This document shows positions 35,065 to 47,642 of a DNA stretch of 64,000 nucleotides, piece by piece (the stretch's first letter is position 1; every line of letters starts with the position of its first letter). Below the pieces are notes generated by a model. The model worked only from the letters and a program-made list of their open reading frames with translations, had not been told where the DNA came from and did no database searches. The DNA is from Malania oleifera (lineage: Eukaryota; Streptophyta; Magnoliopsida; Santalales; Ximeniaceae): the NCBI RefSeq assembly GCF_029873635.1, contig NC_080419.1, positions 74,140,597 to 74,204,596 on the forward strand, in the 5' to 3' direction. The position numbers and the translations under genes were made by a program.

Positions 35065-36352
35065 ATCCTCGACTAATTGTGTGTTTGTGTGTGTAAAATA
35101 AGAATGTTTTCATAAATGTGTTTATCTACTTAGTGAACTAGTTATTTTTGTACACTAAATGGATGCTGGCCACACACTGACATTAACTTAGTATTTCCCT
35201 TACAGAGTTGTGTCTCACCCCTACTTTACAAACTATCTTTTCAAGAAATCCTAGAGATCGGGTCTAGCGGGCTAGAGGAGCTAGGCTAGTGGTGTAAATT
35301 TTATATAGGTAGTGTGTAGATAGAGATTTTATTTTTGTTTAGTTTTATGAGATGTAATTATGTAAAAATGGATATATTTGTGTATAAAGATAGTTAGAAC
35401 TCTAGTAATGTAATTTTAGGATTTTTATTTTATTTCTGCTGCATATATCTGTTTTATATATAATGAATAAGGTATTAGGTACACAGACGTCAATAAAGTA
35501 GCACTCCGAGCCCACGTGGCGGGTTGGGGTCGTTACAACTACTCTTGCCCATCAAAAGAGTGTATAATGGTTTGTTGCGCTCATAAAGGAACGTTGTAGT
35601 GGAATCCTTAGGTGGTCTTGCCTAAGGCAAGGATGTAGGCTGCGTATAAGCCGAACCTCGTAAAAAACTCAGTTTCACTCTCTTTTCCTAAATTCTCTTT
35701 TATTTTTTGCGCATATATAACTACATGGTTGCTAATTTTAAATCTGTAAATTGTGTTGATTGGATATTAAATAAACCAAAAATTAATTTGACTTTGGGAT
35801 TATGAAAACCAAACAGGAGTACATTGGTTGATCAATACTTGTTGCGGAAACCATAAGGGAGTACGTTATTTGATTAACACTCAAGACTCATTAATTGAAA
35901 GTTTATTTAAAATCTGAGTTTTGGAAGAGTGTTGGAATTTTCAATTGTGCTTCATTAAAACAGGGCTTTTATCAAACTTTACTTTGAGTTACTCAATTGT
36001 TGAATCTTGGAAGCTTTGCTGAATTCATTCTTTGGTGTGAATCTTGTTTTGGTTATCTTGTTGAGAGGATTGAATTATTCAAAAGCTGAAAGCATTACAT
36101 TGTGAATCATTGGTTTGTGTTGATTGAATCAATTTGTTGGTTGGGTGTTAATTGACATTGTTGCAAGATCAAGTTGATTTACTCATTCTTAAAGTTTTAA
36201 AAGTGAATATTGATTTCTAGCTGATATTGTAATTCAAATTATCCTTATTTGAGTACTAAACTTACAATAAGTTGAGAATCTATAAAAATAGTTAAAAGAA
36301 ACTTTTAAAACCCAATTCACCTCCCTCTGTGGACTACACTTTACTTTTCAAT

Positions 36353-36364
36353 TGGTATCAGAGC
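36353..36364 (+). other. Primer-binding site of E
   Basis: TGGTATCAGAGC two bases after the 5' LTR matches the initiator Met-tRNA primer site exactly over 12 bases. Confidence 0.93.
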
Positions 36365-37414
36365 AAAGTTATGGCAGATCTTAATTAGAAGCTATATAAA
36401 GGTCTAAATGGCACACTTAGGTGTATCCTCTTTTGCTGAAGGCCAATCCTCAACTAGACAACCTATTTTTTGTACTTTAACCTATACGTTTTGGAAGCAA
36501 ATAATGAAAATATACATTCAAACTATGGATTGGAAAGCATGGAAGGTTGTCACACATGGTGACCTTGTCCCTACCAAAAACATAGATAACAAAAAATACC
36601 TAAAGAGGAAAAAGAGATGACCGACAATGACCATAAAATGTTGCAAGTAAATTCAAGTGTTATGAATGCTTTATATTGTGTTCTTGATGTAAATGAATTC
36701 AATAGGGTCATGACATGTAAATCAGTTAAAGAAATATGAGATAAACTAGAGGTAACCTATAAACGAACGATCGATGTTAAAAATAATAGAATCGACATGT
36801 TCACAAGAGAATATGAAGCCTTTAGGATGAACCCAGATGAAACCATTCACTAGTATGTACACTAGGTTCATGCATATAATAAACTCCCTCAATGTCTTAG
36901 GAAAGAATTACTCAACTTATGAAATGATCCAAAAAATTCTTAGAGGACTTCCATTGATTTGGGAACTTAAGGCCACTGCAATAACTGAAGGAAGAAATTT
37001 GAAAAACACCTCCCTAGATGAATTAATAGGTTCTCTACTCACTTATGAGATGACAATAAATAAAAGAAGCGGAAAATCTAAAAACATGGAATCCATTGCA
37101 TTTAAAGCCTCAAGTGAAAGCTCTAATGATGAAGATGAAGAGGTAACAGATGATAATGATATAGCTCTCATAACCAAGAGATTTGCAAAAATCCTTAGAA
37201 AGAAGAATAAAAGAAAGTTTTGAGACTCAAAATCAGATGAAGAAGAAACTAATAAGAAAGAAACAAAGAAAGAACCTCCTACATGCTATAATTGCAAGAA
37301 AGTTGGACACACAAAACCAAATTGTCCACAGCTTAAAAGGAATTCTAAGAAGAAAAATAAAAAGGCAATGAAGGCAACTACATGGGACAATATAAGTTCC
37401 AGTAGTTCAGAAAG

Positions 37415-39357
37415 TGTTGACCTTATAGGCCATATCCCGTTTTGATCATGACAAATACTTTGGTGTTTAATGTTTTCCAAGTTTGTGTGTAGGATCAATT
37501 GGCAGTATCATATAGTGCACATGGCTTTGAAGAAAATGAAAACCTAACATATTTTTTTGTTATAACTTATATTTCATTCAATTTCGGTCGACCGACACTA
37601 GATTTTCAGGGTAAATGCTCAAAGGCCTTAGACTGACTGTAGGACCCATAATTCTACATGAAAAGGTTTCCTATTGTCTTAGAATTAAGTACCATGTGAA
37701 TAGGGACAATTTTATAAAAAAAATAGGATTGAAATGCATAGTGTTGGCATGTTCAGTCGATCGAACTAATCGATTGAACTCCAATGCACAGAGCTCTTCG
37801 GTCGATCAGACCTTCCCAGGGCCAATTGTTTGACCCTTCAATTGACCGACCTCAAAATGAGCTACAACGCCCTGGTTGATCGAACTGACACGTGGGAATC
37901 TCCCAACACTCTGGTCGACCAAACTTATAGTAGAAAAGTGACCTAGTGGACTGAACACCCAAGTTCGGTTAACCAAACTCAATCTGGTCGGGTGAACCTT
38001 GGAGGTTCTAAAATCGCCTCAAGTCCGGTCGACCAAACCTACAGTTTAAAAATGCCTTGGTCAACCGAACCTTAAGTATGGTTGACCAAACCTCTCGGGT
38101 TGCTATATTTTTAGCCACAGTAACATGGGGTTATTTAAGTTAAATTGGGTTCAAACAATTATAATAATTCCCACTATATCTCAACGATCAAAATTTTGAG
38201 GGTATTTATATATATGAGCTCATTTGCAAAAGTTAAGACATGATTAGAAATTTGATTAATGAAAATATCCTCTGAATTTTTGATAGCCTATTTTTCATAT
38301 ACTAAGCCAAATACTCATCCTTTTATTATTCTCTTACAAAATCTTTTTGAGTGAGTATATCTTGAGAGATCCTACAAAATTATAACTCTTATTGTGTTTA
38401 GTTGTGTGATTGATTTTTGATTGACAGTTTAGCATAAAGTTTTTCCCCCCGGTTTAATTAATAATCTTTCTATGGGGAAAACTTGGTAGCTTGTGAGTCT
38501 TAACATTTGTATTGCAAGACTCCTAAGCTTGTATTTTGATTTATGAAGCAAAATATTTTTACAAGCTTTCACTACAAGTATCTCTTGTGCTTTGATATTA
38601 AGAAAATATTTTTGAGATATTATGTTTACTCTTGGTAGAAAACTTTGAAACCCTGAACTATGATTGAGATATATATTTATACACTATTTCAAAGATTAGC
38701 TTGATTATACACTATTGTGCTTGATTAAATATTGATATAAGATTGAGTGTTTTGCACACGTATTGCACCGAGCTTAAAGTTTCTATCTGTTTGAGGATCA
38801 TTGATTAGTGCTTACGTGTAGTGGTACATATCTACTTGTGTAAGAAGTATTGTTTGTATATAAATTTTTATATATCTTATCATATTCTAGGCATGGTCCT
38901 GAAGAGGGAGATTAGCCCTATTGAATAGTCCCGAATTGGCTTTGACCCGATTAGGAAAGTTAGGTGCACCATCTTGGTAAGGTGTAGTTGTATGTTGAGG
39001 TTAGCCCCGTTAATTGACCTGGTTGTAAACGGTGCCGCTCCACACTTGAAGTGAGCATTAGTGGAATCCTCAAGCTTGCGAGCTAGAGGTGGGGACATAG
39101 GCAGTATTGGCCGAACCTCGATAACATATTGTGTGTCTATTATTATCTTCTAGAACTTCATATTCCTACACATATATGTTATATTTAATATATTGTCAAT
39201 ATTGTGCATGATTTAATTTCCGTATATCATTATTTGCACATTTGGTATATGATTAGAAAGACCCTAGGTTGTGTATTTTTAATATATGATTAAACCTAGG
39301 AAGAAGTTTTTGAAATTCCAATTCACCCACTCTCTTGGGAATACACCAATTCCAACA
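37415..39357 (+). mobile_element. Solo LTR S3, same copia family as S1
   Basis: 1943 bp, TGTTGACCTTATAGG to ATTCCAACA, with imperfect duplication GAAAG/AAAAG (37410-37414 and 39358-39362). The gag frame of E resumes after it (S-S-S-E-S / E-S-S-D). It carries the same phrase family (37580-38100), TATA (about 38200) and U5 blocks as S1. The minus ORF at 38880-39098 mirrors LTR sequence and is not a gene. Confidence 0.9.
37580..38100. repeat. Palindromic phrase cluster, U3 of S3
   Basis: About a dozen variants of TCGGTCGACCGA, for example CGGTCGACCGACAC, CAGTCGATCGAAC, GGTTGATCGAAC and GGTCAACCGAACC. Confidence 0.85.
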
Positions 39358-40054
39358 AAAAGTGAATCAAGTGACCAAGAAGTTGCTTATACTTGCTTTA
39401 TGGCATGGGACGATGATGAAGAAAAAAGCTCCTCATCCAAATCATTTAATGACTATAGTGATGATTCATCTAATGAATCCAATGATGAGAGTATGTCATC
39501 TTATGAAGAACTACAAAGTGAATTATTCAAAGATCATAAGATCTTAGTTAAAGTAACTAAACGATATACTTCATTGAAAAATAAAAATGAAGTTGTGATA
39601 AAAGATTTAGAATCTAAAAATATTGCTGAAAGAGAAAAGGATCTAAAAATCAAGAGATTATAAAGTAAGAATAAAAAGATGATGAAAGAACTAGAAGATT
39701 TAAGATCTCAAGCTTCGATTGAAAAAGAAAAAGACCTAGTCATTGATGAACTTGAAAGCAAAATAAATCAGATGACTAAAGGACTAGTAAGGCTGCAAGC
39801 TAACTACAAAGGAATTAAAAATTCAGAAATACTTTGCCTGGAAAATAAAATTGAGGATCAAAATAAAACAATTTACAACTTCACTAGAGGAAAAGAAATT
39901 CTTGAAAAAATGATTGGCGCACAAAGAATGTCCTTAAAAAGAGAAGGTTTAGGATTCAATGAAGTTGAGAATACAAGGAAAAAGAACCTTTATGTAGAGA
40001 CCCGGAAAATTAAATAATAAAAGAAATGGGGAAAAAGAGGCTTTTGGCTGAAAG

Positions 40055-40205
40055 AGGAGAAAATTGACGATGGTTTTCTAGAGTGGATAGAAAACCATCG
40101 ATAGTTTAGGGGTTTTACTGCGGAGCTGTAATAGGTAAACGGTGAAATGGGCTGGTTAAATATAAAATAGGTGACGGTTTTCTTAGGGGCAAAGAAAACC
40201 ATCGA
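40055..40205. repeat. Palindromic phrase cluster, U3 of gypsy C 5' LTR
   Basis: Two facing pairs based on AAACCATCGATGGTTT: 'gacgatggttttct' with 'agaaaaccatcgatagttt', and 'gtgacggttttct' with 'aaagaaaaccatcgacaatttt'. Confidence 0.8.
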
Positions 40206-40272
40206 CAATTTTCTCTGTAGTGGGTGTTTTGAGGAAGTCCCGCGAGCTCATTTGGTTTAACAAATAAAAAAT

Positions 40273-40291
40273 CACTCACTCACTCTCACTC

Positions 40292-40346
<55 letters not shown>
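40273..40346. repeat. CT microsatellite in 5' LTR of gypsy C
   Basis: Nearly pure CT run of about 65-70 bp. The 3' LTR has only short 'ctctctctctttctctccctctctc' at 47923-47948, so the tract expanded after insertion or shrank in the other copy. Confidence 0.95.
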
Positions 40347-40349
<3 letters not shown>

Positions 40350-41084
40350 AAACCCTATAAAGCTCCCTCCTTCCCTCTTTGATTCTAGCTCCATTAAAGC
40401 CCGAATTGACGATCAAGAACCACCACGAGGTTCTTGGGAAGATTCTCTGCAACCTATGTGGAGTAGATTTTCAGTTTGGGGTTCTAGGGCACCATCCCAA
40501 AACCAGGGTATGTAGTGTATTTTAGAGTTTTTAAGCTCATTTGGAGTACATGAAACCTAGGAAATGTTAAATGGAAATTATTCTAGAGTTGAGTTGAATA
40601 ATTTGGGAAAAATGTGAATTTCAAGTTTTTGGGCTGTGAATGCCAAGGGGTGTAGAAATTGGGTGTTTTAGAGAAATATTAGTAAGTTAGGTAAGGAAAA
40701 TAAATTATTACAGTCAATTTGAGAAATACTAATTGAGTTATTATGTGAAAATGGTATTATGATATTTTACTTAAAATTTATTATGACATGAAATATCAGA
40801 TGAAATTTGCGTGGCATATGACTTATACTAAAATGTTTTGGAAATTGGGTTAACTGATCCATACTGAGAATATGAGATTATGAAATGTTAATTAAGATGT
40901 GAGTTTTGAAATGGGGAAAAATGATGAAAGTGGAATGTACTAAAAATGCATATCTTTTGAGAAATGATGAATATGAGATATGACAGTGTTTTATTAAGAA
41001 ATGTGAAATATGTGAATTGAGATTTGTATATGTGTTTATGAGATGAAATGAGTTGTGAATACTGAATTGTGAAAGCTAAAATGG

Positions 41085-41350
41085 GAATATTACAATGTTA
41101 ATACTGCAATGAAAATAATGAAATATGAATACTGAAATGAGAATATGAGAATGTGAGTATTGTAATGTGAATACTACAATACAAATATTGAAATGTGAAT
41201 ATGAGAAATGTGAATATGAGGATTATGAATATTAGAAATGTGAATATGAGAAATGGGAATATTGCAATATTAATTTTGCAATATGAATATTGAATTGTGA
41301 GAATTGAAATGTGAAGCTTTGAAATATGAATACATAAATGTGATTGATGA
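41085..41350. repeat. Degenerate array in 5' LTR of gypsy C
   Basis: Imperfect units around 'tgaatattgaaatgtgaatatgag', of about 12 or 24 bp. The 3' LTR copy is at 48680-48910 and the gypsy D copy at 17640-18130. It produces low-complexity ORFs that should not be annotated as genes. Confidence 0.75.
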
Positions 41351-41439
41351 AATATCAATACCGCATAATGATTACGGGTATGTGTTAGCGATAACCATGA
41401 TGGATGGATATGGAAACCCTAATAATGGGTAGTGATTTT

Positions 41440-41459
41440 GAGCACGGTACCATTGCTAG
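41440..41459 (+). other. Conserved LTR island GAGCACGGTACC (gypsy C)
   Basis: GAGCACGGTACCATTGCTAG recurs with few changes in gypsy A (24617), B (28421 and 34658), C 3' LTR (49004) and D (17611-17630, minus). The core ACGGTACCGT is palindromic. It is followed 150-250 bp later by a second conserved block, AGCCTTCGAGCCGCACAACC. Surrounding LTR sequence is much less conserved. Confidence 0.7.
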
Positions 41460-41986
41460 TGGTGTTAGTGCAACCACACGAACTCATGAAGCGTGTTGCG
41501 TGACAGTTGACTGAACTATATAGTAGAGTTGTTGTGTCCTCTAAGTCCAAATCAGGGTTATTGGCCGGCTAGTCGTACTACAAATATGGGATATATGATA
41601 TGAAAGTTTTACCTAACCGGGTCGGCCAGCCACGGTTAGGTCCAGCCTTCGAGCTGCACAACCCTATTCATGGGGGAAGTATGATGTGGAGAAATATCCT
41701 TAGGGAAGCGATGAGTACAGACACAGATGTATTGGTTACAATGACACTCAAGAGCTAGATAAGGAAATGGAAGTGAAAAGGAAATGAAATGGAAATGGAA
41801 ATGAAATGAGAATGGAAATAAGAAAGAAAATGAGAAATGAAATAGTATGAGTTAATAATATAAATAATAAAAGCGAAGTAAAACATACTGCCTAAGGGCT
41901 TATTGAGTGCAGTGAGTGCTCTAATAAGTATTAGTTGTAGCTGAACCTGAGTTAATCGAACTAGGATGCAAATGATATCTGGGCAG

Positions 41987-42021
41987 AGGGAAACTACTTG
42001 TATGGGCAAGTAAGCTTCCCT
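41987..42021 (+). other. Conserved LTR hairpin, gypsy C
   Basis: AGGGAA pairs with TTCCCT and ACTACTTG with CAAGTAAG around the loop TATGGG, almost perfectly self-complementary. The 3' LTR copy (from about 49524) lost its second arm by deletion. Confidence 0.7.
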
Positions 42022-42623
42022 ATTCTCGTGAACTTCGATGGTAATTATCGGCTGCATGTGTATGGTTTTGGTAATGGAAGTAAAAGCTTATGAAAGCTTG
42101 TGTTGTATATCTATATGATTATGATTGTGGAAATGATATATTTTCTCAGAATATATTATTATTATTGAAGTGAATATATGTTATGATAAAATGAATCTTA
42201 TACTGCCACACAATGTAGATAATTTATTCCATCTTACTAAGATATGTCTCACCCAATCATTTAAATATTTCAAGAAACCGGGATAGACCTGGTGATAGAG
42301 CTCCGAGATGGAGGGGAGCAAATACCCTTGGTGGGGTGGGTAAGTATTTTGAGTTAGGGAGGTTTGATTCCCCTAGAATTTTTGTGGTAGACTTGTATTT
42401 ATGGATGGTTGTTACTCTAGTATATGTATTCGCTATGGTATGTATATATATATATATGAAATGACTTTCGCTGTTAGTTTTGTGTTTATGAATTGTGTAC
42501 CCGGTACCCACTTTTGGGTCAGGTTATATTTATGTGGTATCAGAGGTGTTGATGTGGCCGATAGGTGATATATCTGTTATTTATATGGAAAAAAATGGTA
42601 TGAAAAATCGAGGCGTCACAGTT

Positions 42624-42636
42624 TGGTGTCAGAGCC
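42624..42636 (+). other. Primer-binding site of gypsy C
   Basis: TGGTGTCAGAGCC, one mismatch from the initiator Met-tRNA site, three bases after the 5' LTR. Confidence 0.88.
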
Positions 42637-42994
42637 TAGGTTACTAGGTTTTGTAGGCTTTAGTAAACAGCAAAATACAATACTAGAGTATAGGAATAGA
42701 TATTGCTGACATGTGAGTCAAATGTGGTTAGAGGATGAGATTGGAATTTAGGGTTCTATCTTGCAACCTAGATATACGAGTTCCGTGGTTGTTTCGGTGT
42801 TTTCCTGAGTTGATGATTTCAGTAAAACCATAGATACTATCGCCGGTTTTTGTTTCTAAGTGGTAGGGTTGAATCTTAAATGAGGATTTAGGATGTGGAG
42901 ATAAATGGTCATAGAAGAGTAATTTTTGAGTTATAACGGTGTATTGATTGTGTGATAGCAATTGTATACTGAGGCTAGTTGTTTCCTTTGCAAG

Positions 42995-43740
42995 ATGGAT
43001 CCAAGGAGTAGTAGTGCACATGCTGGGGGTGATGATGTAGGACCTTCCAGTATGGGTGGCAGAGATCCTGATGATGTACTAAGTAGTGTCGCCCAGCCGG
43101 TGATGGCTAAGATGGCTAGAGGTTCAAAAGAGCAGAGCTACAAGATTAAAGAGTTCACGTGGATGAGACCTCTGTCATTTTTTAGAGGAGCAGACCCACT
43201 TGTGGTTGAGAACTGGGTCCAAGACATAGAGGATATGCTAACAGTTTTTCCAGGTACAGATGATCAGAAAGTATTGTTTGTGACATTTAAGTTGACAAAG
43301 AAGGCAAAACGCTGGTGGAGAGCGGTGAGATGGTTAGAGGAGTAGAGACCCGACCCTGTAGCGGTGACGTGGAGCCACTTCAAGGAGATCTTTTTCAAGA
43401 GTTATTTCCCTGCTACAGTCAAAAGTGTGAAGGCAACAGAGTTTCTTTATCTGACATGGGGACCAATGACAGTGCAGCAATATGTAGCCAGATTTATTGA
43501 GTTGTCTTGGTTTGCTCCATATTTAGTACCTGATGAGGATAGACAGACAAGGAAGATCGAGGAGGGTTTTAGGCAAAGTTTGATTGTGCAGGTTATAGGA
43601 TTTTGAGCTCAAACATTTGCAGAGGTAGTGGATAGACCTACAGTGATTGAGGGTGGCCCTCAGAGAGGCGCTATAGCACAGAGTAAGGGGAAAAGGCCCA
43701 CACCTTTAGATGTTCAGGTAGGGTCCAGTCGAGGGCCTTG
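42995..43740 (+). pseudogene. Gypsy C gag remnant
   Basis: ATG at 42995 begins M-D-P-R-S-S-S. The capsid (retrotransposon gag) domain follows, with W-V-Q-D-I-E, K-R-W-W and Y-F-P-A motifs. A stop at 43343-43345 and another at 43604-43606 interrupt it. The expected zinc knuckle downstream (near 43870-43900) is degenerate (C-Y-Q-P-G-H-M only). Gag would build the particle and bind RNA. Confidence 0.87.
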
Positions 43741-44089
43741 GAAGAGGTAGGATAACAGAGGAGGATGGGGGTAGATAGTAGGAGATCGGGTAGTGCAGGG
43801 TAGGTAGATGCCCCTTCTTGTCCAATACGATACATGAGATACCCAGGAGAGTGTCAGGTTAGGGAGATTGTATATTATTAGTGTTATCAGCCTGGGCATA
43901 TGGTGAGGGGCTACAGAGCACCGCCGACCATTGTGCCTATTCCAAGACCATACCGAGGAGGTCATTAGGCATCTTGAGGCGGACAGCAAAGGAATATTGT
44001 ATCATCTTGAGTCTACGCGCTGACACCGAGGGATGTAGAGGCAGCAAAAGATGTTGTGATAGGTACAATTTCAATTCTATCATTTACCG

Positions 44090-47000
44090 CTATTGATTTA
44101 TTTGATTTAGGCGCAGCTGATTCTTTTATCGCCTAAGAATTTGTTAAATTTTGTTGGGTTAGAAACATAGCAGTTGGGTGTTAGGTTTTCAGTGGTAATG
44201 CCGACAAGGATTGTGGGGATATGTGATAAGGTACTTCTTAACTATCTGGTATGCATTCAGGGGAGATCTTTATTAGATAATCTGGTGGTCTTGGATATGC
44301 ATGGGTTTGAGGTCGTAATGGGTATGGATTGGCTAGCTACTAACTATGCCAGTATAGATTGTCATCAAAGGGAGGTAGTGCTCAAACCTCCAAGAGGACA
44401 AGAGTACAGGTTTGTGGGGTCTCATGTGCATACCCCACCACAGTTGTTATTCGCTATTTAGGGTGGTTGCTGCTAGAGGGTTGTCAAGGTTATGTGGTCT
44501 GTGTAAAGGAGACATCAGGAAAGGAGTTGAGATTAGAGGATATCCCAATAGTGAGAGATTTTCCTGATGTTTTCCCCAAGGATTTGTCGGGACTACCTCC
44601 TGATCGCGAGGTAGAGTTATCTATTGATCTAGTACCGGGGATAGCACCGATTTTGAAAGCGTCGTATAGAATGACACCGGTAGAGTTGAAAGAACTGAAG
44701 GAATAGCTGTAGGAACTATTAGATAAGGGATTTATTTGGCCCAACGTGTCACCCTGGGGAGTGCCAATATTATTTGTGAGAAAGAAAGATGGGTCGATGA
44801 GAATGTGCATTAACTACCAAAAAATCAACAGAGTGACTATTAAGAATAGGTACCGGCTTCCCCGCATTGATGATTTGTTTGATCTGTTACATAGGACACA
44901 TATTTTCTCAAAAATAGATTAACAATCTAAATATCATTAGGTAAAAGTTAGAGTAAGGGATGTTTCAAAGATAGCATGTAGGACACGGTATGGCCACTAT
45001 GAATTCTTGATTATGCTATTTGGAATGAAAAATGCTTTTGCAGTGTTTATGGATTTGATGAATTAGGTATTCCACCAATATTTAGATCATTTTGTGGTAG
45101 TGTTTATCGATGACAACTGGTTTATTCAATGAGCTTAGAGGAGCACGAGGAACACCTGAGGATAGTGCTGCTAGTGTTGAGAGAAAAAAGATTGTATGCG
45201 AAACTTAAGAAGTGTGAGTTATGGATGGAGCAAGTTACCTTCATTGGACATGTGGTATCCAAGGGTGGTATTTCAATAGATCCGAGTAAGATTGAGGTGG
45301 TAGTAGATTGGGTACGACCGAAGAATGTGCAGGAAAATAGAAGTTTCCTGGGATTGGATGGATACTACTGTAGGTTTGTGGATGGTTTTTCTAAATTGTC
45401 AGGTCCATTAACTAGATAGACCAGGAAAGGGGTGAATTTTGAATGGTTCGATGAATGTGAGCAGAGCTTCCAGTGTTGATGATTCCTTTAGGTGAAGAGG
45501 GTTTTGTGATTTACAATGATGCATCGCATAAAGGGCTTGGTTAAGTTCTGATGCAATAAGGGAGAGTGATAGCTTATGCTTCCCGACAGTTGAAATAATA
45601 TGAGAAGAATTACCCTACCCATGATTTGGAATTGGCAGTAGTGGTATATGCACTAAAGATTTGGAGACATTATCTTTATGGGGGTAGGTGTGAAATTTTT
45701 ACTGACCATAAGAGTTTGAAATACTTTTTTCACGCAAAAAGAATTAAATATGAGGCAGAGGAAATGGTTGGAGTTGATAAAAGATTATGACTGCACCATC
45801 AGTTACCACCTAGGAAAGGCTAATGTGGTAGCTGATGCCTTGAGTCGGAAATCAGTGGGTGCATCGGTGTCTACAGTAACGATATAGGATCTAGTTCAGA
45901 TGGATTTGGAGAGACTGGGGATAAAACTCATAGAGGGTGATCATCAGACATTTATTGCCAATTTGGTGTTATAACAAACTCTACAAGAAAGAATTAAAGC
46001 AGCACATAGGAGTGATGCAAAGTTAGTGGAGCTTATAGAGAAGGTACAGGATGGTCAGGAGGCAGATTTTAGTATCTCAGATGATGGAGCCTTAAGTTTC
46101 CGTACCAAGCTGTGTGTACCCACCGATCCTGAGATTAGGAAAGTGATTCTAGAAGAAGTGCACCGATCCCTATATACGGTATATCTTGGTAGCACTAAAA
46201 TGTATAGGGATCTCCGGGAGTCTTTTTGGTGGAGTGGAATGAAAAAAGAGGTCATCAAGTTTGTAGCACAGTGTTTGACATGCCAGCAAGTAAAAGTTGA
46301 GCATTAGAGACTGACGAGGTCATTGCAGCCTTTGTATATTCCTGAGTGGAAGTGGGAACAGATAGCGATGGATTTTGTCACAAGTTTGTCGCCAACACTA
46401 CATGGACATGATGCCATTTGGGTAGTAGTAGATCGACTTATGAAGACTACCCATTTTCTGCCTATCAGAGTTAATTACTCTTTAAATAGATTGGCAGAGT
46501 TGTACATTTAGGAGATAGTGAGAAAGCATGGTGTGTCGATGTCCATAGTTTCAGAGTGAGACCCACGATTCATATCTCGTTTTTGGAGGAGTTTAGCAGA
46601 GGCCATGGGTTCTCAGTTGTTGTTCAGTATAGCATTTCATCCTCAGACAGATGGACAAATAGAGAGGATGATACAGATATTGGAGGATATGCTACGTGCA
46701 TGTGTGCTGGGTTTTGGAGGCAGTTGGTTACGGTTGATACTACTAGTCAAGTTTGTGTATGATAACAGCTATCAAGCCAGCATTGAGATAGCACCATTTT
46801 AGGCATTGTATGGTAGGATATTCCTATCCCCAATGTATTGGGATAAGATTGGGGAGAGACAGATATTGGGGCCAGAGCTCATACAGAAAACTTAGGAAAA
46901 AGTTAGATTTATCAAGGATAAGATCAGAGTAGCACAGAGTCGGCAGAAGAGTTATGCAGATACTTGCCAACAAGAGTTAGAGTTTGACGTAGGTAATCAT

Positions 47001-47415
47001 GTGTTTCTGAGGGTGGCACCGTTGAAAGGAGTTATGAGGTTTGGGAGGAAGGGTAAGCTGATCCTTAGGTATATTAAATCATTTAAGATTCTTGAAAAAG
47101 TGGGTCCAGTTTCCTTCAAGATGGAGTTACTACTGGTTTTATTGAGAATTCATGATGTATTTCACATTTCTATGTTGAGGAAATACGTCCTAGATCCCTC
47201 CCATGTGATCAGATAAGAGACTCTGGAATTCAGTGATGCTTTGTCTTATAAGGAAATGCCACTACAAATTTTGGATTAAAAATAATAGGAGCTGCATACA
47301 AAAAGCATATCAAAGTTATGTGGTGCAATCATGCAGTAGAGGAAACTTCTTGGGAATTGGAGGAGCGGATGCGCCAAAGATACCCACACTTGTTCAATGG
47401 GAACCAGGGTTAAGG
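44090..47415 (+). pseudogene. Gypsy C pol remnant (PR-RT-RH-IN-chromodomain-like)
   Basis: Protease about 44090-44460 (active site F-D-L-G-A; later block V-M-G-M-D-W-L). RT about 44540-45330, with K-D-L-S-G-L-P-P-D-R-E at the start and F-I-D-D at about 45105 followed at once by a frameshift. RNase H about 45480-45870, with about 50 bp lost at its start. Integrase about 46026-46940, with the finger C-L-T-C-Q-Q and the core W-K-W...M-D-F-V. The C-terminal chromodomain-like tail ends near 47415. Stops are frequent (44704, 44922, 45416 and others). Non-functional. Confidence 0.87.
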
Positions 47416-47628
47416 TATTTGTTATGATTTTTATAGTGTATGATAATTAGAGTTTTGGTTTGATAAGAATGGTTTTGGGAAGAATTTTCTTTCAATGGTT
47501 GTAATCTCTCAGAACCCCTGTAACCACGGTATTCCTCCACCATAAGTAAGGGTGATTAATAAAATGATGTGCGTTTTAATTTAAGAATGAAAATGTGATG
47601 AATGACAAAATTCTAGGACAAAATTTTA

Positions 47629-47642
47629 TAAGGAGGGGAGAA
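47629..47642 (+). other. Polypurine tract of gypsy C
   Basis: TAAGGAGGGGAGAA directly precedes the 3' LTR. Confidence 0.85.

Larger units (their letters stand above)
27130..35537 (+). mobile_element. Gypsy element B (Tekay-like), lacks gag
   Basis: 8408 bp with both LTRs, inserted in the 5' LTR of E. Flanks GCTAC (27125-27129) and ACTAC (35538-35542) match at four of five bases, and E reads GGCTAC at this point in its uninterrupted 3' LTR. Order: 5' LTR, primer-binding site, about 370 bp leader, protease, RT, RNase H, integrase, polypurine tract, 3' LTR. Gag (about 1 kb in gypsy C) is missing between leader and protease. Pol is broken by stops. Confidence 0.93.
33338..35537 (+). repeat. 3' LTR of gypsy B
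   Basis: 2200 bp, TGTAATGATCC to GGTCGTTACA. It shows the same order of landmarks as the 5' LTR: TA run (33476-33501), GGCC array (34432-34556), GAGCACAGTACCGTTGC (34658-34674) and hairpin (35030-35064). The two LTRs differ at many sites, indicating an old insertion. Confidence 0.92.
25779..36350 (+). repeat. 5' LTR of E (split by gypsy B)
   Basis: Two parts, 25779-27129 and 35538-36350, align with the single 3' LTR 53689-55832. Palindromic phrases lie at 26440-26610, a TATA-like 'tgtataaaata' near 26733, and the C-rich end at 36310-36330. The ORFs inside are not genes. Confidence 0.92.
39993..42620 (+). repeat. 5' LTR of gypsy C
   Basis: 2628 bp, TGTAGAGACCCGG to AGGCGTCACA. Landmarks: phrases (40055-40205), CT microsatellite (40273-40346), degenerate array (about 41085-41350), GAGCACGGTACCATTGC (41440) and hairpin (41987-42021). 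Confidence 0.92.

Noticed and set aside
36353..36364. TGGTATCAGAGC as part of a tRNA gene
   Set aside because: It is a primer-binding site immediately after an LTR. No cloverleaf surrounds it, and the same is true for the other such sites in the window.
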